From positions 52,045,798 to 52,109,797 of the forward strand of contig NC_089755.1 of assembly GCF_040412425.1 (NCBI RefSeq): DNA of 64,000 nt, in the 5' to 3' direction. The position numbers were made by a program, and so were the translations under genes. The notes below the pieces were generated by a model. The model did not search any database. It saw only the letters and a list, made by a program, of their open reading frames with translations, and was not told the origin of the DNA. Position 1 is the stretch's first letter. Each line of letters begins with the position of its first letter. Source of the DNA: Macrobrachium rosenbergii. Taxonomy: Eukaryota; Arthropoda; Malacostraca; Decapoda; Palaemonidae. Shown here piece after piece: positions 1 through 13,262 of the stretch.

Positions 1-83
1 TGTACGAATAAGGTAAAATATAGGAGTATAGTTTTCAAACAATCTTGACTAGGGTAGTACTCTTCTCTAAACTGCAGAATCAT

Positions 84-257
84 TCTCTCTCTCTCTCTCT
101 CTCTCTCTCCAAAATCTTTCTCACACACACACACACACACCCCTCCAAAATCAATCTCTCTCTCTCTCGCTCTCTCTCTCACCACACACACACGCACGCG
201 CGCGCCCACACACACCCCACTGCAAATCAATTTCTCTCTCTCTCTCTCTCTCTCTCT
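84..257. repeat. Compound (CT)n and (CA)n tracts
   Basis: (CT)n at 84-109, (CA)n at 122-140, (CT)n at 153-180, (CA)n at 182-215 and (CT)n at 232-257 alternate within 170 bp. Open frames through here are repeat translations. Confidence 0.95.
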
Positions 258-665
258 AAACTGCAAAATCTCTGTACCATAGGTTTACTTTCATGTTAAG
301 CGCTCATGTATAGAAACACTTTTGAATACCTGAGCCGGACTGGTAATCAACGCCCCTTTGGCAATAAGCTTTAACGGACGTTTTCATTGAAATGTTTGCA
401 AGTCATAGCTCCATGTTTTTATGAACGTTTATCTCTATTTATATGGTTATTCCTTGCACATCAGTAGCGTCTTAAGAGCCAGTTCGTTAGATGTTAGTTT
501 AATAAGCATCGTATTCTGAAGAGTTTAAACCTCAAGTTATCTTAGGGCTTTGTGCTCTTGGGGTGCGGCGTTAGGACTATTTGCCATAAAGGAATCGTCA
601 GAGTTTTAACAGATTGGTGTACCTTGACACTAAAAGGGTCTACGGCCTCCTTTGGGGTTAGGGGA

Positions 666-728
<63 letters not shown>

Positions 729-3700
729 CTTTAAAAGACCTGGACAGGCAAGGGTAATAAGTTGTTCGCTCCTTGTACTGAAAACGAAATGAGATATTGT
801 TTTGCTTTCGAAATGAAGGATTTTAGTTTTTTTTTTTTTATAAAGTGAAAAAAACAACGTAGCTATCGTACAGCTCGCTCGGAACGGAAAATTGATTACT
901 GAAGGGTTAAGCTGAAGTACATATTTCCATGTATGGGTAATTAGTTTTATGGTAAATTTCAGACTTAGGAATATCTCATATTCATTTTCCTAAAAGCATT
1001 GACTATTTCAACATTAGTCAAAAGTTAAATTTTTACGTTAGTAATGGGTTAAATATTTACCTAGTACATCATTACAATGGACATCTTCAAAGTTGTACAG
1101 GGGTTGCATTGTTAACAGGCAATTTAATATAATTCAAAAGCAAATTTTTTTATTTGCACCCAATTCAAAAGTAGGCTGTAATTTCCCACTGTAATTGGCC
1201 TCTTGCAAGTCATAACTATTTTCATAAACATTTTCAACTATTTCCATAAACATTTTCAGCATTGTTCTGGGGTTAAGTTCTTAAAACCCACAGTTCCTAT
1301 TCATATAGAGCAAATCTCTTGCCTGTTCTTATTAGACCGAGATATAGATTCTGCTGTCTAATTAAAACTTTGTAAGAACGACCCACTTTTCTCAATAATA
1401 ATGCAAAGGGGGGTTTGAATTTGTATTCGGCTACCGTAAATTGTCTAAACCCCTGATTTTTTCCCGAAATATATCTTGTACTGTTTTTCGGTGTTTTAAA
1501 TATAATAATACCTTAAATGGTATATAAGTAACAACGGTAAGGTATAAGAAAATTATATGCAAGTCATGTAGTAACAACAGCTGGTTCCATTTTCTTTACT
1601 TCACGAAGAACCTTGTCAGCCCTCCTTATGAATTGAAAAGGCTACGTTTCGCATCTTATTAGTTTTAATATATATAACGTGGCTAGCACGCTGTACTGCG
1701 ACGAATAGAAGATACATTATCTATTAGATTAGACGTATATGTCATCAGGTAATTATCAGTTATTAAAATTTGAATTTTACGTGGCTTTACTGGAAACGTT
1801 GATGCGATATTTAGATTCAACTTTATATTTCCGATAATTTCTCTCTCTCTCTCATGCACATCTTCAATGAGGGCTTTTCAGGTTCTCTTCAAGACTGAAT
1901 AAAAAAAAAAGGATCCGCGGAAATGACAATCCATTGTAAGCTTTCAGTAGTTTTGCTTTACGTAGGACCGTCAGGATTCCATATATGTAAGAGTTGCTTA
2001 GGCTTAGTATAAACTGGATTTATAAGAATCACCACGGCTGATTACGAACAGTGACCGGTATTGTTAGAATGCCAAGACTTCATCCTTTGTATTTTGGTTA
2101 GTACAGTTTTGTTAGCCTGCTATGAAATTTACAAGCTATAACGGACCTCTTAACGTAGTGGGTAATTTCGGCTGGTTAATTAGTATAATTTTGGGGGTGG
2201 GTGGGTGGAGGAGGTTGATTCTGGTACATAATGTTTTGTCGAGTCATTGATATACTTGAGAATTACTGTTGCATGCAGAAGAGAGTCGTAATGATACGTT
2301 ATATTATCATATGAAGTTCGTAGCTCCACGTTTTCTTCTTAAATGGTTGTATTTGAAAACTCATTACACAGACGAAGCTGAAGCGATTTGGTGGTCTGCT
2401 TGTAAGGCGAATGTGTACTTCGGTCCGATCTGGCTCCTTTCTGCTGGGGGAAGAAGTAAGGGGGTAGCCGGGGCAGTAGTCTTGCACGTCTCTTCCCTTT
2501 TTCCCGACTGAATCACGGACATGAAATGGGACGAAACATGGCGGCATCTGGTGGCCACTTGGGAACCTAGTCTGCTTTTGAGCGGGCTTCAGGTGTCATG
2601 AGTAATGGATCGTCCTGAATTTGCTATTGGGGCGGATGATGACCCTTGCGCCCTGCCCCCGTTTTCTTAAAGTTAACTGATTAAGCATTCGTTTTCCAGT
2701 CTGAGAATATTAGTAATGTCTTCCCACCTGGATGTGCAAACCCTTTCAACCTCATGCTCAGCACTTGGCAGCAATAATAATGTAAAGTAACGGACTTCAA
2801 AGATCTTCACACTGTTCTTGGTGTCTTTAATTCACAATCATTGCTTTGTTGTTTGTAAAGTTTATAATAAAATGTTTCAGAAGAGAAGGATAAGGAAAGC
2901 ATTCAAGGGCCTAGTAACTTTGCTGTTTCAAAAGAGGAAAATTAGCGTAGTAGTCATCTGTTACTAGGTGGGACAGGGGATGGCCTTGGCGGGCTTTCCT
3001 TTTCCTCCTCTTTTTCATTATTTTGAAAGCACTACTTACTTACACATTCATGGCACTTTTGTTATCAAGTGCATTGCTTCAAACACACTTCAGATGTCCA
3101 GAGAGGCAGAGAAAAGAGGCATTTCGTCATTCAGTACGCCATATTCGATGCAGGAGAGCTCTTCATAGAGGTCTCAACTGACTCAAATTCCGCGCTTATT
3201 GGATGAAGAAAGGCCACGTTTTCTTTGGCTCTCTGGCGTTGAATACGTTTGGAGTTTTTAGAAAATGGGGTCTAGTTGGATAAACTTGGCTGTGTATTCA
3301 TACTCTTATGAAGTAGGTTGTGCTGAAACTTGTCCCATATGACATTTCAGTCTTCTGCAATAAAAGATTTTAGTTTATTTCGTTGTTTTGCTCCAGCCCA
3401 ATTTCTTTTTTAGTTATAAACTTTAACTCGAGAGTCCCAAGTGTAGCTAGTTATATTTGTTTTTATGTAGACCCAAAACTTCATCGTATCGTATACTATC
3501 GTACTAAAAGTTTGAATTGTTTAAATTTTGTGTCTGAGGCTTTGAATAACTTGAAACAAGACAGTACTCTTGTCATGACGTTAGTGGGGAAAGATGGCCC
3601 ATTAAAAGGCAAAATGGTACTGCCCTCATTTCATCAGTGGAAAAGTGAACGCTCTCTCTAAGGGTTAAGTCCTGAATAAACACGTGGATTCTACATAGCT

Positions 3701-4355
3701 ATAGACGAGTAACACTCCATGGGGTCTTTGGCCCTTTTTTTTTTTGGAAGAGTAAGCAAAGGCATTTTTGCTGGTGTTAGAAGAGGGTTGGGGGGGGGCG
3801 CTTTTGGGGAGAATACTCTGTAATATGAAAATTGGCTGCGGGGAAATTCTGTGTTAATTATAAAGTTTCAGAATTGTGTATACCATATGTAAAATAGACA
3901 AAGGGATACTTTTTATAGTTTTATTTTTCCAAAATTATTAGGACATGGAGAACTCCTGTGGTAGCTGTCAAAGCCTTTAGTGCCGTTACTCACGTCCAAA
4001 GTTACCAGGTGGTAGCGCCTGATTATAAAGAATACAAAGCCTTTTACATCTCATACTGCAACGATTAAATCCAATGGATCAAATCTACCACTCACGTCAA
4101 ACTGGAAAAGAAAGTTAACTAAGACACTCTTGTCCCGTAAACAAACTGGCGAGCAGGGTGCCCCTTTCATCGTAAGGAAATAATGCTTGGGACAATTTGC
4201 TTGTAGACCATAACATTCGAAAAATTCGCCAAAAGGCCCTTCATGACTTCCGTCAGTTTTTAAATATAGTTTATCAGTAATATTATTCATGAGAGTTTCA
4301 GCACCAAATCCTTATAGTCAGCTTTTGGACGTCTCATTTCTTTCATCATGCAGGG
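258..4355. other. Intergenic DNA, no supported gene
   Basis: Apart from (TC)29 at 669-726 and short poly-A or poly-T runs (e.g. 828-840, 1899-1910) nothing coding is convincing. Opposite-strand open frames at 2269-2547 lack family similarity that I can see and shadow each other. Confidence 0.6.
669..726. repeat. (TC)n microsatellite, 29 units
   Basis: Uninterrupted TC dinucleotides. Confidence 0.97.
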
Positions 4356-4490
4356 TCTTTTGTCACACTTCAGTAGCCGTAGAATGACAGAACGTTAAGC
4401 TCTTTTGTCATACTTCAGTAGCCGTAGAATGACAGAACGTTAAGCCCTTTTGTCACACTTCAGTAGCCGTAGAATGACAGAACGTTAAAC
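4356..4490. repeat. Three tandem copies of a 45-bp unit
   Basis: Copies at 4356, 4401 and 4446 contain CACTTCAGTAGCCGTAGAAT and GACAGAACGTTAA, differing at only a few bases. Confidence 0.95.
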
Positions 4491-6709
4491 TATGTATTAT
4501 CCTACTGTTGGTTTTAAGCATTTCACCCACCCTACAGCTTTGTCAAAATGATCGAGACACTATGCCGTAACCTCACTTTTATCAAACCCCAAATAAACTA
4601 TTTTGAAGCGTAGTTCTCAAACAGTATCTACATCTTCAGTAAACCAACATTCTAGTGAACTCAACAAATCCGTATGTTCAATAATGAACTTTAAGCATCA
4701 AAATCACTTAAACATGCCCTTTAGAATATTTGAACAATCTCCCATCAAAAGAATCCATTATGACCTACTCCATCCGTCAGTATCACCACTTTACTTCCAT
4801 AGACTCGACTTTTCCTTCCTTGCATGTTCATAAAAATTCTTCACTCCTGAAAATCTTCAATTACTACTTAAAACTCGCAAATGCTCTTTAAAACTTTTTA
4901 AACTAAACTACTTGCAAAAATAATTTCTTCCTTGTGTTCTACACAAATTTCCCACTCCTGAAAATATTAATCTAATTTAAACTCGCAAATCCTTTTGAAA
5001 ACTTAATACCAGATCCACCGATTAACCTGTAAATGATCCCATCAAGTATTTTTTGAAAATCATAATACACATCCAACAATTATTTTTTAAACCTTTCCTT
5101 TACATGAATATCCAAAGGCATTCCCCTTAAAACTTTTTCTTAAAATTTACTATAAAATGTAAACATTAATAACCTCCTTTAGTCCTTTAGATAAGTCATC
5201 ACACTAATCCTTTATCCAGACTTTCCACTAAAACCTTTCCTTCTACATACCTTCCAATTATTATTAAATATTCCTATACTAAAACCTAATCGTCGAGAAC
5301 CATATTTTCCTAAAGCCTTCCCTACAAGAACCATTTTCTTCAGCAGCAATCTAATTTCTCGATTGGCGAACTACGGTAAACTACACGTCTGGTCATTCTG
5401 TGGCTATACATTAATAATGAAATTGACAGTTTAAAATGTCACGAGGTTAGCCGACATGATTTTACTCTAAACAAGGTTTTGTATGTTTAGCGTGTGGCTA
5501 AATTAGCGAGCTGCTCATGTTTTGAATAGCTAATGACAACCTACAGGAATCACTACACCTGCTCTACTGTAAAGTCTGCTGTAGATTTTTGGAGCCAACA
5601 CATTGGAAAGAAAAATTAAGACAAAACAGTCTGGACTTTATTGCTATCGAAAACTATTACATTGGTTAAAAAACGACTAATTGGTTGTGGGGGCGGGTGG
5701 GGAGCGGTGAAGAGAGCGCTAGAGATTACTCGAAACCCTTAAATATCTGGTATCAACGCCCGTTATCAACTTACAAGTATTCCATCTATCATCAACTCTG
5801 CAACAGCTTATGAGGCTTCATGTCACGGAACTATTTTGCGTAGCATTTTATGTCAAACATATATAGGCCAAGCTGAAACTTTTCATGAGGAAACAAACTT
5901 AAGATTTTTAACTAACAAATCTGATATTTCTAAGTGTAAACTGAGACACTTGAGAGCACTGATAACAGGGTTGAAAAAAAATTACAGGAATCGTTTTGTC
6001 AAACGAGTACAGCATGAATTAAATTTACCAAGAATGAATTCGTTAAAATATTAGATGAAACACCCAGTGAACATAAATCTCAACCTTTAAGCTGGACGAA
6101 AATTTATTAATATCTCGTTGATGCTAGCGTAAATAATTAACTTCAACATGCGAATTGCATGGCAATATTTTGAAGGGGGGGGGGGTAGTGCAGTGATATA
6201 GTTAAAACTGAATAACTGGCAAATTGTACATTACATGATCAGCAGGCTGTAAAATTATTCTTTAAGTTGGCGAGTAAATTCTTAATTACTGCCAAACAAA
6301 CCTAACAGTACCTTGTTTAAAGTTTACATATAACGCTACTTGTCTTGAGGAAACTGGTCTTTGACTAGTTTTAAATAAAAAAAAAAATATACAAGAATAA
6401 GTTGGACATATCTTTAAGGAAATACTTCCTTAAATGCATTCCTTATGACTAGTAATCAACACTGCAAGAGCCAGTTTCCTCATTTACATAATTTAAAATC
6501 AGTCAAGTGATTACTTGAAAGCCCTTCATATTTAAAGAATTATTGCACGCAAATAATTTACTAACAAACTTGCATTTTCTTACACTAGAAGCATTAATAA
6601 ACAACCTGTGAATTAACTTATTTTTACGATAGTTATATGTTACTTTCATTTGTTATTGTGATTACCTATTTGGGTGACATGATCGGTTGCATGTGTCTAT
6701 TCCATTCTC
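4491..6709. other. AT-rich intergenic DNA, no supported gene
   Basis: Strongly A/C-rich on the plus strand from 4560 to 5340 with repeated AAACTCGCAAAT blocks (4869, 4980). A 72-codon open frame at 5836-6054 has no recognised motif. Confidence 0.55.
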
Positions 6710-8030
6710 GTCGCCGAATATCCTGGATGTAGGATGATATAAAACATGCTATTTTTGGGGGGATGTACATCGTAGCTTGAGACATGATTAAAGTATATAA
6801 GCGTATAAATGTTACAATACAAAATACATGAGCATCGAAGCTAAGCATACAATAAGGAATCATATCCTACTACATGAGGTAGAACTTGCAGAATCGTAGT
6901 CAGCAAGGTAGTTCATCCAGGGTTCAATACTAAGCATGAGAATAACACTGTTGTACTTACACATTGCAAAACTGGGCAGTACATATGAACAGGAACACGT
7001 TCGCCTTACGAGAATTTCCCGCGGTAGTTACATAAAGTATCTTGCAATGCTGCGTTACATTTACTTCACTTCCGTATGAGGTACACACGACAGTCTTCAC
7101 CCACTTGTCTTCCACTGCTTTGTGACTAACATACCCCTATGAGGTACACATGACAGTCTTCTCACCTTTTGTGACAAATATTTCCTTTCCTTTATACTTG
7201 TCACTGAACAACTGTTTCTCTACACTTACATATCTAATCTTTCAGGGGGCTTTCCTCTACCCATTCTATTAGGGAGTACTCTAGGTGTGTTCTGAGCTGG
7301 TGCACGAATTTTCTCTATTTACCGTTGGTGGTTGAACGTCCTGGTGAGCAGTTTGTATATCTGAATTAATTAGGGCTGAGGTATTTGATTTTGTACTTCT
7401 GTATGATTTGTACTGAAAGACTGCAGCTATTTGAATTAACTGAAGTACTTGATTTTGTACTAAAAGACCAACTGATAAACGTGACGTTTTACAATCTTTC
7501 CACCGATATTAACATCAATGTAAATTACCTATCTTCCTGACAATCTTTCCTTGTACCCATCTCTCTGAGGTGTTGCGTGACCTAGCCATGACATGACTTG
7601 GAATGTAATGTCTTGGGTAGGTTTTCAACTTGATCATAACCTTTCTGTTCGAACTCACTCTGCAAACTGGGATACATAAGATCTAACGTATTCCTAAAAT
7701 CCTTATTACCATCAATTCCACTCCCATTATATAATCAGCTGAACAAGGATGTTAAATGGAACGAGACAAAAATGTCAAAAATCCTTTGAACGACTCAAAG
7801 CAGAGGTAACCTAACCTCTCAGACTACGATTCTGTAAGTTCTACCTCGTGTAATAGGTCCGCGATTCCTTATTGTATGCTTGGCTTCGATGCTTCTATTT
7901 TGTACTGTGTCATTTATACGCTTACATATTTTGTATTTTTTCTTCGTGTTTCTCACTACGATGTAAACAGGCCAATAAACAGCAGCAGAAGATTGCTCTT
8001 ATATCGTACATCCAGGATATTTGGAAGGCG
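6710..8030. repeat. Inverted-repeat pair, arms about 200 bp, 0.9 kb apart
   Basis: 6710-6900 and 7822-8030 are diverged reverse complements: the blocks CATCCAGGATATT, ACTACGATTCTG, AGTTCTACCTC and TTCCTTATTGTATGCTT occur in both. The intervening 0.9 kb has a short duplicated block ATGAGGTACACA at 7077 and 7140. It could be a long-TIR element or two oppositely inserted copies of one dispersed repeat. Confidence 0.7.
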
Positions 8031-9148
8031 GTAACATAACTACCATAAACACAACAGTAACAAAATGTTAATTGTCAAAAAAGCTTTAAGTGCTAAATTA
8101 GGTCTAATAAAGTACCGAAGCTTACTTTTGTCATACTATTGAGCGGAAATTGTACAAATATCAACTATACATTTGCAAACACTACAATTCAGAAAAATTT
8201 GGGCAAATAAAAAAAAATGCAAGTAAATTTTAAAAATACTGAAATTTTGTAAGAAATATGCTTCATATTGTTTAGTTACTGCCTAGCCACATGCAACATC
8301 ATTTATATACTAAATGCAGATATGAACAGAGTCCATTTAATGGCAGGTTCAATACTTACAACCATAATGAAGCACCAAATAGACATTTCACGAGAACTAA
8401 AAACTGGCTAAATTTCTATAGGAAAATTTATAACAGTACAAGACCTAATAGTATTTTGGAGTGAAAAATCTTTATACAAATTATAAAACTTGTATAACAT
8501 TTGAAGTAAACTAATAGCTAATGAAAAACCTTTCATTACGTTGAAGAGGTAATATTTCCAATATTAGTTTAAAAAAAAAAGTCCTAACTCTCATACAAGG
8601 CCATTAACCAATTGTTGAGTCTGAAAATACTCTTATTGCTAAAACTATGTTGAATTAATTTAGAGCATCATCAGTTTTTTGTTTTTTGTTTTTTTTTTGG
8701 AAATTTAATGGTCAAATTAACAAAAATTTTCTCCTTGGGAATCTATCATTGCCTGTGCTTCAAAATTCATATATTACCAGCCTCAGATTTTCAATTCTGC
8801 TTCAAGAACTTCGTGTTATTAAATACCAAGTTGGCTTAACGAATGTCTGTGGTAGATATTCTGAAGAGCAGAAGGCCATGAATCATTTTCTTCACTATGA
8901 CGACTTTCAAATCTTTCCAATCTGGAAAAATAATTGGCATTATATCAATCTGACAAATGGTTTTGCATTATTTGTTCAATTCACTGACCATTATACCGAC
9001 AATTTTTATACACTAAATTCAAGATTTAAATATATCTTACAGTGATAGGTAACAAATTACACTAACATCTTACAGAGTATATATGATTCATAACATGTCA
9101 AGAGCAAATTTTACTACCTTAAACTCAAAGTAAATTTAGTTTCTGTCA
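8031..9148. other. AT-rich intergenic DNA, no supported gene
   Basis: Contains poly-T runs near 8685 and a 119-codon AT-rich open frame (8686-9045) rich in Phe, Asn and Leu that looks compositional rather than coding. Confidence 0.55.
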
Positions 9149-9944
9149 AATAACCTTTCATTTACTAAAATTACATTTTCCCTATCTTACACTGATCAAC
9201 GAATCTGAACTTCTAAAAAATATTGTTTCACTACTAACCTAACTCGTTTTTAAATCCACTGGCTCATCTATCTTTAAAAGATTGTTAATCCACTGACGTT
9301 CTGGCAACCTAACCTTAGCGCCGCTCAGTCCACTGGGTTACGTGGGAACAAAATTTTACCCCTAACGTCTAGTTACAGTTTCAGTGAAATTCACTGGCGT
9401 GGAAAGGTATTCCTAACCTGCCTCAGTTCCACTGTAATGTCCATGGAAACGACCAATAGCCTCAAAGTAAGACAGAGTCCCCACTGCAGACGTGGCAATC
9501 CATGGCAGTCAACTGAAGCGCACTTTTGTAGAACGCTGCTTATTCCAAAATCGCAGTTAATTGGATATTCTTGAAACAAAGCAACCAATCAGGTTTCAGC
9601 ATTTGTACTCAGTAATTCACTGAAAACAAAGAGCGATTAGGCATTTTTTCCACAATACATTGACAAAAAAACAAAAACGCAGTCAGCAGAAAAACTGACA
9701 ACCAGCATAAACCATCCTTGCGATAACAACAAGTCCACTGACGTCGGCAAATATCTCCGTAACTCTTAATTTGCGATCAGTCCACTGGCGGCGAATCATG
9801 ACAAAATATAACCTATAGCGCCTCAGATATCCACTTTGACCGAAACTGTAATAATACCCTCAAATAACCTTTCATTTACGCCTCAGTCCCTACTGGCGTA
9901 TTGTCTCACTACTAACCTAACTCGTGTTAATCCACTGGCTCATC
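9149..9944. repeat. Diverged repeat upstream of the minisatellite
   Basis: 9149-9345 and 9856-9990 share CAAATAACCTTTCATTTAC, TCACTACTAACCTAACTCG and CCACTGGCTCATCT in the same order, so a larger segment was duplicated before the minisatellite expanded. Between them are single degenerate GTCCACTG-containing units (9300, 9732, 9780). Confidence 0.7.
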
Positions 9945-10695
9945 TCTCTGTCCCCTGTTAATCCACTGACATGGCAACCTAACCTAGCGCCTCAGTCCAC
10001 TGACGTGGCAACCTAACCTAGCGCCTCAGTCCACTGACGTGGCAACCTAACCTAGCGCCTCAGTCCACTGACGTGGCAACCTAACCTAGCGCCTCAGTCC
10101 ACTGACGTGGCAACCTAACCTAGCGCCTCAGTCCACTGACGTGGCAACCTAACCTAGCGCCTCAGTCCACTGACGTGGCAACCTAACCTAGCGCCTCAGT
10201 CCACTGACATGGCAGCCTAACCTAGCGCCTCAGTCCACTGACATGGCAGCCTAACCTAGCACCTCAGTCCACTGACATGGCAGCCTAACCTAGCGCCTCA
10301 GTCCACTGACATGGCAACCTAACCTAGCGCCTCAGTCCACTGACATGGCAACCTAACCTAGTGCCTCAGTCCACTGACATGGCAACCCAACCTAGCGCCT
10401 AAGTCCACTGACATGGCAACCTAACCTAGCGCCTCAGTCCACTGACATAACCTAGCGCCTCAGTCCACTGACATAACCTAGCGCCTCAGTCCACTGACAT
10501 AACCTAGCGCCTCAGTCCACTGACATAACCTTGCGCCTCAGTCCACTGACATAACAACCTAGCGCCTCAGTCCACTGACATAACCTTGCGCCTCAGTCCA
10601 CTGACATAACCTAGCGCCTCAGTCCACCGACATAACCTAGCGCCTCAGTCCACTGACATAACCTTGCGCCTCAGTCCACTGACATGACAACCTAA
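9945..10695. repeat. Minisatellite: 34-bp units switching to 26-bp units
   Basis: About 14 units of a 34-bp motif (CCTAACCTAGCGCCTCAGTC plus CACTGACGTGGCAA, later with GACAT) run from about 9945 to 10440, then about 9 units of a shortened 26-bp form (ACATAACCTAGCGCCTCAGT plus CCACTG) to 10695. The short form lacks the GGCAACCT octamer. Isolated, diverged copies precede it from 9290. Confidence 0.95.
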
Positions 10696-12019
10696 AAATT
10701 GAATTTTCCCTAGCTGTAACCAATTAAAATATTTAAAAAGTTATGGGTCTAGAACTGACAGTCATTTGCAAATTTTATCTACTAATCTCCTAAGTTTAAA
10801 CCTTAACGATTAGTGATTAAAAGTTTTAATTCCAAAGTCAAAAGTAACATTTATCTCATTGTCCTTACCCAAGATTCCAGTTGTTGCTCCATACTTGGTG
10901 CTTTTGTCCTTAAATGGCTGCAGAACCAGAAGCATTTTAAATTTTCTACTTAAGCCTGCAGTGTTCAAGCTGAACCTGTGAAAAGGGATTTAATTTCAGT
11001 ACAAAAAAAATGGAAAAATTTTACAAAAATATAGAGTCATTAATTTCAATACAAAAAATTGAAAAATTTTACTGAAATATCGAGTCAATGTTAACATATC
11101 CATTAGTTACAAGAGCCATGAAAATTAAGAGCATAAATATTTAAGTTTATTTTCAATATTCTCTTTCATGCTGTCATTAGCCTGACTACCGTAGAAATTT
11201 TATTAACCTGACCGTAGGACATAAAACAGACCTCGTTTCGAACGAAGAAAAGCCTTAATAATATTCAATCAAAAACCTCAAATCTTCACAACAAATTAAG
11301 GGAAATTACTTTTTTTTTTTTTTGGCCAAGTGACTAGACTAAGGGGTTCCACCCCTTTTTTTTGGGGGGTGGGGGGTGGATAATTTGTCAGCAATCCCAG
11401 TAGCAACTGTTCTTATTTCAAAACAGATAAACCTCTAACGAGATCCAGTATATGATCAGTTTCTACTAAAGTTTTGAAAGGCCTTAATATACGAGTTTGT
11501 ATTGTTTTGGAATTTCTCAGTTTCACTTGGTGTCATTTTTGGCCTAGGAAACATTAGGAAAGTCAGGTTAGGATGTATGCCTTTCTTTGGACTTTTCACA
11601 ACCCGGCTGCTTTCAGACTGCCTCCATTTTACGCACCCTATATAATCAGTTTAATGGGAGGCTTGTGTGTAAGAATAGGCGATGACAAGGCTTCTCACTT
11701 CATTAATCTTATAAGAAATCTAGAGTAAGCTACCCATTTGAAAGTGTCTGAATCCACTCCACTGATATATTACTCTAAACTGCATTCTGGTGACGGAAAT
11801 AAGGCTAATTACCTCTCGACATGATGGTGAAGTAAAACAACTGATAGTGACAGTATTTAACTCATTTTGATGAATAGTTCTTAAAATTCGGTCATTTTAA
11901 AGAGTACCATTCTCCCAAACCTCAAATGTTATACTGTTCAAGTCTCTTAACAGCCAAAATTATTTTTAAAATATACAGATACACAAGGAATCAGTTATCC
12001 ACCTACCTTAGTAGCTATT
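10696..12019. other. Intergenic DNA, no supported gene
   Basis: Apart from the 55-bp duplication at 10985 and homopolymer runs at 11310 and 11354, I see no gene, RNA or structured repeat. Confidence 0.55.
10985..11095. repeat. Two tandem copies of a 55-bp AT-rich sequence
   Basis: TTAATTTCAGTACAAAAAA and TTAATTTCAATACAAAAAAT, each followed by GAAAAATTTTAC and ATAGAGTCA or ATCGAGTCA. Confidence 0.75.
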
Positions 12020-12027
12020 TCCGGAAC
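12020..12027. repeat. Left 8-bp target-site duplication of the hAT element
   Basis: TCCGGAAC directly abuts the left terminal CAG; the identical octamer lies at 13263-13270 after the right end, which indicates fairly recent insertion. Confidence 0.9.
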
Positions 12028-13262
12028 CAGAGTTGCCAATTTAGCGATTTTGTCGCTAGATCTAGAGAATTTGAATGTCATCTAGCGACATTTATTGGCC
12101 ACTAGCTACAAGGAGCAAATCTAGAGATTTCCTTTAAAATCTAGCGACAAATCTGGAGAATTCTAGTAATTTTGAACTACCAACATTGAAGAACGTCTAG
12201 ATCCAAAACCATACCTTGGGTATGCATTTGAGAATGAAATGGCAGAGTGTAAGTTTCCACCAGAAAAGGACAGTTTTATTCGTGGAAGGTGTATTAAATT
12301 TCTGGTAAATTTCATACAGCAAATTCGTCAACGTTTGCCAGATAATATAAATGTACTTAAGTCTATGTCATTTTTTAGTGCTAGTGAATGTTTGCAGCCG
12401 AGAAAAAATAGCATAATTGACAAAATGTTTGAAAATGATGCTGGAAATTGATTTCCAATGGAAAATCTACATCATGTAAAGTGGACAGAAAACCTCAAAC
12501 ACAATAGATCTTTGGGCAGAAATCTACTGGTGAAAATCCCTTTTATGATGTTTGTCAGCTGGCCTTGAAAATCTTGTCTTTACCACATTCAAATGCCGAT
12601 GTGGAAAGGTTATTTAGTAACATGAATTGTGTTAAAACAAAACCACGAAATCGGTTAATATTGAAGACGGTGAATGCTATATTAGGCATAAAATATGGAT
12701 TACGGCGACACAGAAAATGTTGTCATGATTATCAACTCCCTGATAGTGTGGTACAAAAAATAGGGACATTGAAGTCATATGAGAATCAAGACTCTCCAAA
12801 ACCCAGGCCCAGCACATCCCAAGAACATGAAATCGAAGAGGCATTGATGGATTGGGATGAATTAATTTTTGAGTAATTATTGAACAATTATTAAGAATCT
12901 TATTTTTTGTTTATGAAAAGAATAGCATTACTTGTTTGAAATTTCTTGTATTAAGTACTGAATTTTTTGAATAATTTATTTTACAAATTTATTTTTTTTT
13001 TATTAATAATTATTATTAGTTTTCCTTCCATTATTCCTAAATAAGTAAAATTTATTTCCTCTTTTCATCACAACAAGTTCAAATAATTATACTACTGGTA
13101 TGTTAAAATATCAATAAAAAAAATGTGACTATCTGCTAATTCATTGCCCTTTTTACAGTATTCTATTTTTAGCTACTTTTTTTAGAGAAATTCCATATGA
13201 CTTTAGCTACTTTTTGGCTACTTTTGCAAGCCTATCTAGGAAAATTTGAGTTGGCAACCCTG
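12028..13262 (+). mobile_element. Complete but internally deleted hAT-family DNA transposon
   Basis: Terminal inverted repeats start CAGAGTTGCCAA at the left end; the right end read inward is CAGGGTTGCCAA. The insertion is flanked by a perfect 8-bp duplication TCCGGAAC at 12020-12027 and 13263-13270, the target-site length of hAT elements. Subterminal regions repeat CTAGCGACA-type motifs (12051-12059 inverted, 12082, 12141) and TAGCTACTTTT near the right end. The 1235-bp length and the presence of only the transposase C-terminus show an internal deletion of a larger autonomous element. Confidence 0.92.
12182..12876 (+). pseudogene. hAT transposase C-terminal fragment (one stop, one frameshift)
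   Basis: The frame from 12182 runs through PKPYLGYAFENEMA to a TGA at 12449, continues in frame after the stop with KWTENLKHNRSLG, then shifts frame near 12520 to GENPFYDVCQLAL and the hallmark hAT dimerisation region LSLPHSNADVERLFSNMN followed by KTKPRNRLI. It ends at 12876 with an acidic tail (MDWDELIFE). The N-terminal BED zinc finger and the first catalytic residues are absent, so this copy cannot encode active transposase. The family is certain from the C-terminal motif; the subfamily is not assigned. Confidence 0.9.

Noticed and set aside
4051..4290. 79-codon minus-strand open frame
   Set aside because: Reasonable composition but no recognised motif, no splice or transcript context, and the surrounding sequence is intergenic.
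5836..6054. 72-codon open frame resembling a transposase piece
   Set aside because: Basic and Asn-rich, but no motif I can tie to a transposase family and no terminal repeats found.
8686..9045. 119-codon open frame on the plus strand
   Set aside because: AT-rich sequence, composition dominated by Phe, Asn, Leu and Tyr, start falls in a poly-T run, no domain or splice context.
9945..10695. CRISPR array
   Set aside because: Direct repeats are head-to-tail without unique spacers; this is a eukaryotic minisatellite.
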